From: Chloroflexota bacterium
GTDB lineage: Bacteria; Chloroflexota; Dehalococcoidia; SHYB01
DNA length: 37,690 nucleotides
Assembly: GCA_016875535.1 (NCBI GenBank)
Contig: VGPF01000022.1
Coordinates: 1 to 37,690 of the forward strand
Reading direction: 5' to 3'
Positions 16,412 through 23,328 of the stretch are shown here, piece after piece. The position numbers were made by a program, and so were the translations under genes. Below the pieces are notes generated by a model that was not told where the DNA came from, ran no database searches, and saw only the letters and a program-made list of their open reading frames with translations. Every line of letters starts with the position of its first letter. The stretch's first letter is position 1.

Positions 16412-16971
16412 TGATTCCCTCCAGGCCCTTGCTTCCCGCTTGCCGCTTCCACGATGACGACTTGGTCCAGCCCATCCGACTCTTTGAGTTTGACCTGCAC
16501 CTCTTCCTGCTGGGCAGTGGGAACATTCTTGCCGACGTAATCGGCCCTAATGGGCAGCTCGCGATGGCCGCGATCCACGAGGACGGCGAGCTGGACGGCC
16601 TTGGGCCTGCCGAAGTCCATGACTGCGTCCATGGCGGCGCGGATGGTGCGCCCGGTGTAGAGGACATCGTCCACCAAGATGACGCGTTTGCCCTGGAGGT
16701 TGCCGGGGATGTCCGTCTTGCGCAGCTGGGGGCTTGCGCCCTGGAGCACGTCGTCGCGGTAGAGGCCGATATCGAGGGAGCCGACAGGGACATCGGCCCC
16801 TTCAAACTCCTTGATGAGGGCAGCGAGGCGCTTGGCGATGGGGACGCCGCGGGACATGATGCCGACGAAGACGAGGTCTTGCGCGCCGCGATTCCGCTCG
16901 ACGATCTCGTGGGCGATGCGGCGCATGGCGCGAAGGACTTCGTCCGCTGAGAGCAGTACCTTCTCAGGCAT
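16408..16971 (-). CDS. pyrR: PyrR bifunctional regulator / uracil phosphoribosyltransferase
   Basis: RNA-binding attenuation protein that senses UMP/UTP and binds the leader of pyrimidine mRNAs; many members are also weak uracil phosphoribosyltransferases. The 187-residue type I PRTase fold has the PRPP motif [19 protein letters not shown], the flexible loop region DIGLYRDD, and the start [20 protein letters not shown] typical of PyrR. It is the first gene of the operon, immediately preceded by a PyrR-binding RNA and an attenuator, so it most likely controls its own operon. The ATG at 16971 follows the terminator's U-run by two bases and uses GGAGG within the terminator's 3' arm. The C-terminal tail after VVIVEAA (GKQGPGGN) is short and variable. 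Confidence 0.95.
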   Translation of the reverse strand: MPEKVLLSADEVLRAMRRIAHEIVERNRGAQDLVFVGIMSRGVPIAKRLAALIKEFEGADVPVGSLDIGLYRDDVLQGASPQLRKTDIPGNLQGKRVILVDDVLYTGRTIRAAMDAVMDFGRPKAVQLAVLVDRGHRELPIRADYVGKNVPTAQQEEVQVKLKESDGLDQVVIVEAASGKQGPGGNQ

Positions 16972-16973
16972 AC

Positions 16974-17006
16974 AAAAAGACCTCCTGCAACACTCGCAGA
17001 AGGTCT
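16974..17006 (-). terminator. Attenuator hairpin of the pyr operon
   Basis: On the minus strand AGACCTTCTGC (17006-16996), a seven-base loop, and GCAGGAGGTCT (16988-16978) form an 11-pair stem with one G-U pair, followed by TTTTT. This is a classical intrinsic terminator placed directly before the pyrR ATG (16971). The 3' arm contains AGGAGG, the only ribosome binding site for pyrR, so the folded hairpin would both stop transcription and, in any read-through RNA, hide the site. Confidence 0.85.
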
Positions 17007-17071
17007 TGTCCCTTCGCAGCTATGGGCGGGCAGGGTGCGCCCGCATGTGAGCGGTGAGCGAACATCTTCGG

Positions 17072-17105
17072 CTTCCTTGCCAGCCTCGCAGGACCAGCTT
17101 AAAGG
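17072..17105 (-). promoter_or_regulatory. PyrR-binding leader element
   Basis: The minus strand reads CCTTTAAGCTGGTCCTGCG then AGGCTGGCAAGGAAG, matching the PyrR-binding loop consensus by its key blocks TTTAA, GTCC, GAGGCT and CAAGG. In Bacillus-type systems PyrR plus UMP stabilises this stem-loop (anti-antiterminator) and lets the terminator form. Here the element starts within about 10-15 bases of the predicted transcription start and lies about 65 bases upstream of the terminator stem. A further exact stem (GCGGGC/GCCCGC, 17026-17044) sits between them. I could not identify a convincing antiterminator pairing by eye. Confidence 0.8.
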
Positions 17106-17122
17106 GGCTCGATTCGCGGAAG

Positions 17123-17152
17123 ATTGTACCACTCGCGCGGGCGCGAAGGCAA
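17123..17152 (-). promoter_or_regulatory. Promoter of the pyr operon
   Basis: On the minus strand TTGCCT (17152-17147) and TACAAT (17128-17123) are separated by 18 bases. The -10 box matches five of six positions, the -35 four of six. The transcript would start near 17116, placing the PyrR-binding loop at its very 5' end, which fits the expected layout. Confidence 0.6.
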
Positions 17153-17263
17153 ATGCAGGAGGGAAATAGAGATCCATCCACAAATCACACAAAGAACACA
17201 GATTCTGAGGATAGGCAACCAGCGAAAGACTAAGCTGCTTGCTTTTTCCCGCAGCAATGCGCC

Positions 17264-17292
17264 TTGACACTGCTATACCCGGCTCCTAGTAT
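17264..17292 (+). promoter_or_regulatory. Promoter of the CoA-transferase operon
   Basis: TTGACA at 17264-17269 is a perfect -35 box, and TAGTAT at 17287-17292 follows after 17 bases. The start of transcription would be near 17299. The promoter covers an in-frame TTG (17264) and ATG (17291), which therefore cannot be used by this transcript, and places the coding start at GTG 17315 or 17321. It is divergent from the pyr promoter, with about 110 bases between the two -35 boxes. Confidence 0.7.
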
Positions 17293-17320
17293 GTGGCGAA
17301 CCTGCCCACCTGAGGTGGTT

Positions 17321-18628
17321 GTGGAACGGCTTCCGCTGCACGGCATCCGCCTCCTGGATATCACCGTTGTTTGGGCAGGGCCCTTCGCCTCGATGATCTT
17401 CGGCGACCTAGGCGCCGAGGTGATCCGCGTGGAATCGGTGACCACGCCGGGACACATGACGCGCGGGCACCCGAACCCCCCGCCGAACGTCATCTCGTCG
17501 CCGCGCGGCGCGTACTACGTGGACCGCGACCCGGGCGAACGCCCCTGGAACCGCTACAGCTATTTCAACTTCGCCGCGCGGCAGAAGCTGGCGGCGACGG
17601 TTGACCTGACGAAGGCGCAGGGGCGCGAGATCATGATGCGCCTCATCGCAACGAGCGATGTGCTCCTGGAGAACAACCGCAACTCCACGCTGAAGAAGCT
17701 GGGCATCGGCTACGACGAAGTGCGGAAGGTAAGGCCGGACATCATCTATCTCTCCGCGCCGGCGTACGGGACCACCGGGCCGTATGCCAACTTCAAGGGC
17801 TTCGGCGCGAACACGGAGGCCGTGGTGGGCCATACATGGCTGCGCGGCTACCCGGATGCGGACCCGAGCATGACCTTTGTGGTCTTCCACAGCGACGCCG
17901 CCGCTGGGGCGAGCGCAGTCTTCGCGCTTGTGGCGGCGCTGGAGCACCGGCGCCGCACCGGGGAGGGACAGTTCATTGACATGTCCCAGGCGGAGAACAT
18001 GATCCCGCACCTGACCCAGGCATTCATGGACTATTCGATGAACGGGCGCTCCCAAACGTCCCTGGGAAACCGCGACACCGCGATGACGCCGCAGGGGGCC
18101 TACAAGGCGAAGGGCGAGGACCAGTGGATCGCCATCTCCATCGAATCGGACGCGCAGTGGGCGGCCTTCTGCGCCACGATAGGCCAACCATCCCTGGCGA
18201 AGGACCTCAGGTTCAAGACGGTGATCGCCCGCAGGCGGAACCACGATGAGCTCGACGGCATCATCGCAGCGTGGACGCAGCAGCACGACGCCTACAAAGC
18301 GCCGGCGACGCTGCAGGCCGCCGGGATCACGGCGATGCCGGTGCTGAAGTACGAAGAGGCGCACTACGACCCGCACCTGACGGAGCGCGGCTTCTACGAG
18401 TTGGTGGCCGAGCCGGATGCGGGCGTCCACCTGCACCCAACGCGCGGCTTCCGCCTATCCGAGACGCCGATTCACGTGCGGTCGCCGGGGCCGATGCTGG
18501 GCGAGCACAACCGCTATGTGTACGGGCATCTGCTTGGCTACAGCGCGGCGGAGATGCGGCGATTCAAGGAGGAGAAGCACATCGGGAAGCGGTATGACGC
18601 AGCGGCCATGACGGTGGGGACATCATGA
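17321..18628 (+). CDS. Class III CoA-transferase, CaiB/BaiF family (first of four)
   Basis: Family III CoA-transferases move CoA between acyl groups through mixed anhydride and thioester intermediates on an active-site Asp. This 435-residue protein starts the domain with GIRLLDITVVWAGPFASMIF, has DLGAEVIRVE, and the catalytic Asp at residue 220 in GEGQFIDMSQAE. It is longer than its three neighbours owing to an extra loop near residues 45-75 (PGHMTRGHPNPPP onward). GTG 17321 was chosen because the promoter overlaps the upstream candidate starts and TGAGG lies five bases before it; GTG 17315 is possible. Its stop overlaps the next start as ATGA. The acyl substrate is not predictable; family members act on carnitine, formate/oxalate, bile acids, benzylsuccinate and others. 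Confidence 0.9.
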   Translation: MERLPLHGIRLLDITVVWAGPFASMIFGDLGAEVIRVESVTTPGHMTRGHPNPPPNVISSPRGAYYVDRDPGERPWNRYSYFNFAARQKLAATVDLTKAQGREIMMRLIATSDVLLENNRNSTLKKLGIGYDEVRKVRPDIIYLSAPAYGTTGPYANFKGFGANTEAVVGHTWLRGYPDADPSMTFVVFHSDAAAGASAVFALVAALEHRRRTGEGQFIDMSQAENMIPHLTQAFMDYSMNGRSQTSLGNRDTAMTPQGAYKAKGEDQWIAISIESDAQWAAFCATIGQPSLAKDLRFKTVIARRRNHDELDGIIAAWTQQHDAYKAPATLQAAGITAMPVLKYEEAHYDPHLTERGFYELVAEPDAGVHLHPTRGFRLSETPIHVRSPGPMLGEHNRYVYGHLLGYSAAEMRRFKEEKHIGKRYDAAAMTVGTS

Positions 18629-19836
18629 CGGCATCGCTGCTTTCGGGCGTGCGCGTGGTTGACCTCACCCAGGGGATCAGCGGCCCGTACTGCACCAAGC
18701 TCCTGGCCGATTACGGCGCAGAGGTGATCAAGATCGAGCGGCCCGGCGTAGGCGATATGATGCGCTCGCGGGGGCCGTTCCCGGGCGATAGACCGCACCA
18801 CGAGACGAGCGGCCTCTTCCTCACGCTCAACACGAGCAAGAAGAGTGTGACGCTCGATCTGAAATCAGAGACGGGGAAGGGCATCCTGCGGCGCCTTATC
18901 GCGTCGGCGGAGATTGTCGTCGAGGGCTTCCGGCCAGGGGCCGCCGAGGCGTTGGGCTTCGGCCCATCGGCGGTGCGCGAGATGAACCCGAAGGCCGTTA
19001 TGACCTCCATCTCCAACTTCGGCCAGTGGGGGCCGTATCGCGACTACCGGGTGACCGAGCTGACAGCCTATGCCATCGGCGCTTCGATGCACTCCACCGG
19101 CGTGCCGGAGCTGGGGCCGTTGAAGCTCGGGGGAACAGTGACGCTCTTCCAGGCGGGGAACCTGGCGGCGGCGGTGACGCTGGCGACGTGGTACGGCGTG
19201 CGCGAGGGAAGCCCAGGCCAGCACATTGATTACTCGATCATGGAGGGACAGCTCGCCTCTCCCGATAGGAATGGGCAGTGCCTATTGGGCATCGCCTACT
19301 CAGGGGATTCGGCCTTCCGCCGGGCGCACTCGCGGCGCTTCACGCTCCTGCCCTTCGGCGCGGGCCCATGCGCGGACGGCTACGCGCACTTCACGGCTGC
19401 GCAGCCGCACTGGTGGTCGCGCTTCTGCCAGATCATAGGCCACCCAGAGCTGATCGCCGACCCGAGGTTCGCGGGGCCGAACTTCTACAACATGGACATG
19501 TTCGATGCGTTCGACGCGTATTTCCTACCCTGGATCCTCTCCAAGACGAAGCGCGAGGTGATGGAAGGGTGCCCGGACGTGGCAGGAACGCCGGTGAACA
19601 CGATGGAAGACCTGTTCAACGATCGGCACTTCCGTGAGCGCGGGGCCTTCGCGGAGATCACGCACCCCATCGCCGGACGCCACACCTACCCAGGCGCGCC
19701 CTTCCGGCCGGCGAAGGCCCCCTGGAAGGCGGCGCCTGCGCCGACCTTGGGCCAGCACAACGAGGAAATCTTGTGCGAGCGGCTGGGGTACGCAAAGCAT
19801 TCCCTGGTCAAGATGGCCCAGGCGGGAGTAGTCTAA
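18625..19836 (+). CDS. Class III CoA-transferase, CaiB/BaiF family (second of four)
   Basis: 403 residues. Domain start GVRVVDLTQGISGPYCTKLL, then DYGAEVIKIERPGVGD, NTSKKSVTLDL, and the catalytic Asp at residue 202 in PGQHIDYSIMEGQL. It keeps the long form of the nucleotide-side loop GVGDMMRSRGPFPGD, which it shares with the third copy but not with the first or fourth. The C-terminal part has the usual PGAPFRPAKAP and LGQHNEEIL signatures, where the partner chain of the interlocked dimer contributes. In place of the usual G-rich loop after the active site it has FGAGPCADGYAHF, with a Cys. Translationally coupled to the first copy by ATGA. Confidence 0.92.
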   Translation: MTASLLSGVRVVDLTQGISGPYCTKLLADYGAEVIKIERPGVGDMMRSRGPFPGDRPHHETSGLFLTLNTSKKSVTLDLKSETGKGILRRLIASAEIVVEGFRPGAAEALGFGPSAVREMNPKAVMTSISNFGQWGPYRDYRVTELTAYAIGASMHSTGVPELGPLKLGGTVTLFQAGNLAAAVTLATWYGVREGSPGQHIDYSIMEGQLASPDRNGQCLLGIAYSGDSAFRRAHSRRFTLLPFGAGPCADGYAHFTAAQPHWWSRFCQIIGHPELIADPRFAGPNFYNMDMFDAFDAYFLPWILSKTKREVMEGCPDVAGTPVNTMEDLFNDRHFRERGAFAEITHPIAGRHTYPGAPFRPAKAPWKAAPAPTLGQHNEEILCERLGYAKHSLVKMAQAGVV

Positions 19837-19861
19837 CCACCACCACCGGCAAAGGATAGCG

Positions 19862-21076
19862 ATGCCCTCGGCACTCAGCGGCCTGAAAATCATCGAGTTC
19901 GGCAGCTTCATCTCGGCCCCGTTCTGCGCCAAGCTGATGGCGGACCTGGGGGCAGAGGTCATTAAGACCGAAGAGCCGAAGGTGGGCGACGATTCGCGGC
20001 GCTTCGGGCCCTTCCCAGGCGATATCCCCCACCTGGAGAAGAGCGGCCTCTTCCTCTATATGAACGCCAACAAGCGCGGCATCACGGTGAACCCGCGCAC
20101 CGCGACGGGCCTGGACATCATCAAAGCCCTCATCGCCGATGCGGATGTGCTCATCGAAAACCAGCAGCCGGGGGTGATGCGCGAGCTGGGGCTGGACTAC
20201 GAACGGCTGGAGCGGATCAACCCGCGCCTGGTGATGACTTCGATCTCAACCTTTGGGCAGACGGGGCCGTACAAAGATTACAAGGGATACGACATGACGG
20301 CGTGGCACGGCTCGGGGGTCGGCCCCCGATTCGCGGGCCGCGAGAAAGAGGAGCCGCTGCGCGGCGCGTGGTACCACGCCGACCACTGGGGCGCGATCAG
20401 CGCGGCAACGGCGACGATGCTGGCCCTGGCGGCGCGTGACCTGACAGGCGAAGGGCAGCTGGTGGACCTTTCCCAGGTGGAATGCCTGGCCACGCACATC
20501 CTGGGCTACCAACTGGTCACGCTCTACCACCTTACGGGGGAGACCTCCTCCCGCGCGGGGGACATCCTGCGCGGCGGCGCCCCCGCGGGGCTCTTCAAGA
20601 CGAAGGACGGCTTCATGTGCCTCCTGGTGATGGAGGACCAGCAGTGGGTGGGGATCAAGCGCGCCATGGGAAACCCCCAGTGGACGGAGGACCCGGTCTT
20701 CAACGTACCCTCGTGGCAGCGCGCGGAGGTGGCGGACATGATGTACGAGCTGATGGACCCCTGGTGGAAATCGCACACGAACGATGAGCTTTTCCAGATG
20801 CTCCAGGCGGAGCGCGTGCCCGCAGGGCCGCTCTACACGCCGAAGGACCTGCTGCACCACCCGCACTTGGAGGCTCGCGGCTTTTTCCAAGAGGTCGCGC
20901 ACCCGAAGGCCGGGACGGTTCGGATGCCGGGCGCGCCCTACCGCTTTTCGGAGACGCCGTGGCGCATCCAACGGCCTGCGCCGATGCTGGGAGCGCACAA
21001 CAAGGAAATCCTGAGCGGCCTCCTGGGCTTCAGCGGCGTGGACCTCACCGATATGCGAAGGACGGGCATCATCTGA
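19862..21076 (+). CDS. Class III CoA-transferase, CaiB/BaiF family (third of four)
   Basis: 404 residues. Starts GLKIIEFGSFISAPFCAKLM, with DLGAEVIKTEEP, NANKRGITVNPRT and the catalytic Asp at residue 202 in GEGQLVDLSQVECL. The loop KVGDDSRRFGPFPGD parallels the second copy, suggesting these two are the closer pair. The C-terminal region shows MPGAPYRFSETPW and LGAHNKEILSGLLG. AAAGGA about eight bases before the ATG serves as ribosome binding site; the gap after the second gene is 25 bases. The four copies differ enough throughout to be old paralogues rather than recent duplicates, so different acyl acceptors or heteromeric pairing are possible. Confidence 0.92.
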   Translation: MPSALSGLKIIEFGSFISAPFCAKLMADLGAEVIKTEEPKVGDDSRRFGPFPGDIPHLEKSGLFLYMNANKRGITVNPRTATGLDIIKALIADADVLIENQQPGVMRELGLDYERLERINPRLVMTSISTFGQTGPYKDYKGYDMTAWHGSGVGPRFAGREKEEPLRGAWYHADHWGAISAATATMLALAARDLTGEGQLVDLSQVECLATHILGYQLVTLYHLTGETSSRAGDILRGGAPAGLFKTKDGFMCLLVMEDQQWVGIKRAMGNPQWTEDPVFNVPSWQRAEVADMMYELMDPWWKSHTNDELFQMLQAERVPAGPLYTPKDLLHHPHLEARGFFQEVAHPKAGTVRMPGAPYRFSETPWRIQRPAPMLGAHNKEILSGLLGFSGVDLTDMRRTGII

Positions 21077-21089
21077 TGGAGCCGACACG

Positions 21090-22298
21090 ATGACACGCTA
21101 TCCCCTGGCGAACCTGCGCGTGGTGAACTTCGGCTGGGTGTGGGCCGCGCCCATCCTGGGAACGACCCTGGCCGATATGGGCGCCGAGGTCATCAAGATC
21201 GAGACGAAGAAGCGCCCGGATATCATCCGGCTGCTGCCGCCGCTGCTGAAAGATCAGCCGTACGAAGCGCTCTACGCGCACAATACGCTGCGCAACAACT
21301 ACGGCGTCAGCCTGGACCTTAAGGACAAACGCGGCTTCGCCATGGCGCAGGACTTAGTGCGCTCGGCGGACGTAGTCATAGAGAACTTCTCGCCGGGGTT
21401 CATGGAGTCCCTCGGCCTGGGCTATGCAGGCCTCCGCAAACTGCGACCGGACGTGGTGATGATTTCCCTTTCCGCCGCAGGACAGACGGGGCCGCTCCAC
21501 AATATCGTCACCTACGGCAACATCATCAGCTGCCTCGCGAGCCTTGACGGCTACCAGGGATACATCGGCGAAGACAGGCCGATGCGCTACGGCACCACGA
21601 TCCCTGACCCCTTGATGGGCATCTACGGGGCCTTCGCGGTGCTGACGGCGCTGCGCCACCGGGCGAAGACGGGGAAGGGCCAGTATATTGATCTGGGCCA
21701 GTGGGAGGCGGGCGTCACCATGGCAAGCGGGCCGATGATTGACTACGCGATGAACGGGCGCATCCAGCGGTGGCGCGGAAACCGGGATGAGATGCTGGCG
21801 CCCCACGGCTGTTACAAATGCGCCGGGGACGACGACTGGCTCACCATCGCGGTGAAGACGGACGAAGAGTGGCACGCGCTCTGCGAGGTGATGGGCCGAG
21901 AAGACATGGCGAATGACGAGCGCTACGGCGACCTGTACGGCAGGCAGATGCATCACGATGCAATTGACGCGGCCATCCGGGAGTGGGCGAAGGGCCAAGA
22001 GCATTACGCCGCCGGGGCGATGCTGCAAGCGAAGGGCGTGGCCGCCTTCCCGGCGCTCAGCATCCAGGAGACCTTTCTGGACAAACATTTCAACGCGCGC
22101 AACAATTGGGTGGAAGTGGAGCACCGCCTAGGGCGCGAGACGATCGCCGGAATGCCGTGGCGGCTCTCCAAGACGCCCGGGGGCGTCCGGCGGGCCGCGC
22201 CGAGCATCGGCCAGGACAACCACAAAATCTTCTGTGACGTCCTGGGCATGGCCCCGGAGCGCGTCACGATACTCGAACAGGAAAAGGTCCTTTACTAA
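21090..22298 (+). CDS. Class III CoA-transferase, CaiB/BaiF family (fourth of four)
   Basis: 402 residues. Starts LANLRVVNFGWVWAAPILG, with DMGAEVIKIETKKRPD and the catalytic Asp at residue 201 in GKGQYIDLGQWEAG. The N-terminal WVWAAP and the later DYAMNGRIQRWRGNRDEMLA resemble the first copy (DYSMNGRSQTSLGNRDTAM), so the set may be two subgroups, first plus fourth and second plus third. It has the usual end MPWRLSKTPG and IGQDNHKIF. It starts 13 bases after the third copy and is followed by the ligase-like gene after one base. Confidence 0.92.
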   Translation: MTRYPLANLRVVNFGWVWAAPILGTTLADMGAEVIKIETKKRPDIIRLLPPLLKDQPYEALYAHNTLRNNYGVSLDLKDKRGFAMAQDLVRSADVVIENFSPGFMESLGLGYAGLRKLRPDVVMISLSAAGQTGPLHNIVTYGNIISCLASLDGYQGYIGEDRPMRYGTTIPDPLMGIYGAFAVLTALRHRAKTGKGQYIDLGQWEAGVTMASGPMIDYAMNGRIQRWRGNRDEMLAPHGCYKCAGDDDWLTIAVKTDEEWHALCEVMGREDMANDERYGDLYGRQMHHDAIDAAIREWAKGQEHYAAGAMLQAKGVAAFPALSIQETFLDKHFNARNNWVEVEHRLGRETIAGMPWRLSKTPGGVRRAAPSIGQDNHKIFCDVLGMAPERVTILEQEKVLY

Positions 22299-22299
22299 C

Positions 22300-23328
22300 G
22301 TGCCGCAGCAGCTATCACCCCTCGCCGTGCGCCAGACTGCCTTCGCGCTGGCCGGCCTTCCCGCCGGCATCAAGCCGATGCTCGCCACACCATCGTTCGA
22401 GCCCTTCGATTCGCCGAAGTGGATCTTCGAGCCGTTGCGCGGCGGCCTCCGCGCCATCGCCTACTTCGACCACGGGACGATGCGGCTCCAGATAGGCGAG
22501 GACGGCAGGTTGGCAGAGGCCTTCCCGGAGATCACCGATGGGCTCACGGAGGCGGTCACGATTGACGGCGTCGTGCTGGATGGCGAGCTGGTCGCGCGGG
22601 ACAGGTTGGGCATGCCGAACGTCGCCCTGGTGCTGGAGCGCCTCAAGCCGGGGAATCGCAGGCGGTCGCGCGCGCCGCTGACCTTTCATGTGTGGGACAT
22701 CCTCTACCACGGCTACCGCCCGGTGCTGGAGAAGCCCCTGGCGAAGCGGAAGGAGCTTCTGCTCGGCGCGGTGCGCGCCACGGAGGCCGTGCAGCCGACG
22801 CTCACCCGGGAGACGGACGGCGTGGCGCTCTATGAGGCGGCGGTGGCCCTCGGGATGGAGGGCGTCGTCGCGAAGCACCGGGAGAGCCTCTACGTTCCAG
22901 GCAGGCGCAGCCGCCACTGGGTGGCGATACGGGAGCGGCGCTCGGCGGACGCGGTGATCGCGGGGTACACGATGGCAAGCGGACGCGGGCAGAAGGGCTT
23001 CGAGAGCCTGCTCCTTGGCGTCTATCAGGGAAAGCGATTGCGCTACGCGGGTTCTGTCTCAGGCGGATTCGACAAAGCCTCCCGCGACGAACTTTCAGCC
23101 CTGCTGCCGCAGCTCCAGTCAGATTCCTGCCCGTTCGGGAGGGCGCCCCGGATCGGCAAGCTGCTGTATTGGTGCAAGCCACAAGCCGTCGCGCACGTGC
23201 TTTTCGGCGAGCTGAACGATAGGGGCGAGTTCATCTTTCCGAAGTTCTCGGGCCTGCGTCGCGATCTGCAGGCGAGCGATTGCACGATGCCCATGGAGCG
23301 CGCCACAGGCGCACGGCGCAGAGGCTAA
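22300..23328 (+). CDS. ATP-dependent DNA-ligase-like protein lacking the catalytic lysine
   Basis: 342 residues with the fold order of a LigD-type ligase: adenylation domain (about 25-215) then OB domain (about 216-325). Motif III LDGELV (93-98), the F-x-x-WDILY segment (129-136) and motif IV MEGVVAK (186-192) are clear. Motif I, normally E-x-K-x-DG-x-R, reads EPLRGGLR at 44-51: the nucleotidylated Lys is Leu46 (TTG at 22435-22437) and the Asp is Gly48. Motif V, normally W-x-K-x-K, reads WVAIR (207-211). The OB part ends with FPKFSGLRRD. Adenylation should therefore be impossible, while the rest of the frame is intact, suggesting a pseudoenzyme with a DNA- or protein-binding role. No Ku or polymerase domain is adjacent. 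GTG 22300 follows the fourth CoA-transferase stop by one base. Confidence 0.82.
   Translation: MPQQLSPLAVRQTAFALAGLPAGIKPMLATPSFEPFDSPKWIFEPLRGGLRAIAYFDHGTMRLQIGEDGRLAEAFPEITDGLTEAVTIDGVVLDGELVARDRLGMPNVALVLERLKPGNRRRSRAPLTFHVWDILYHGYRPVLEKPLAKRKELLLGAVRATEAVQPTLTRETDGVALYEAAVALGMEGVVAKHRESLYVPGRRSRHWVAIRERRSADAVIAGYTMASGRGQKGFESLLLGVYQGKRLRYAGSVSGGFDKASRDELSALLPQLQSDSCPFGRAPRIGKLLYWCKPQAVAHVLFGELNDRGEFIFPKFSGLRRDLQASDCTMPMERATGARRRG

Noticed and set aside
16974-17006. The hairpin before pyrR as the end of an upstream transcript
   Set aside because: It is followed within two bases by the pyrR start, sits downstream of a PyrR-binding element and a promoter in the same direction, so it is an attenuator and not a terminator of another gene.
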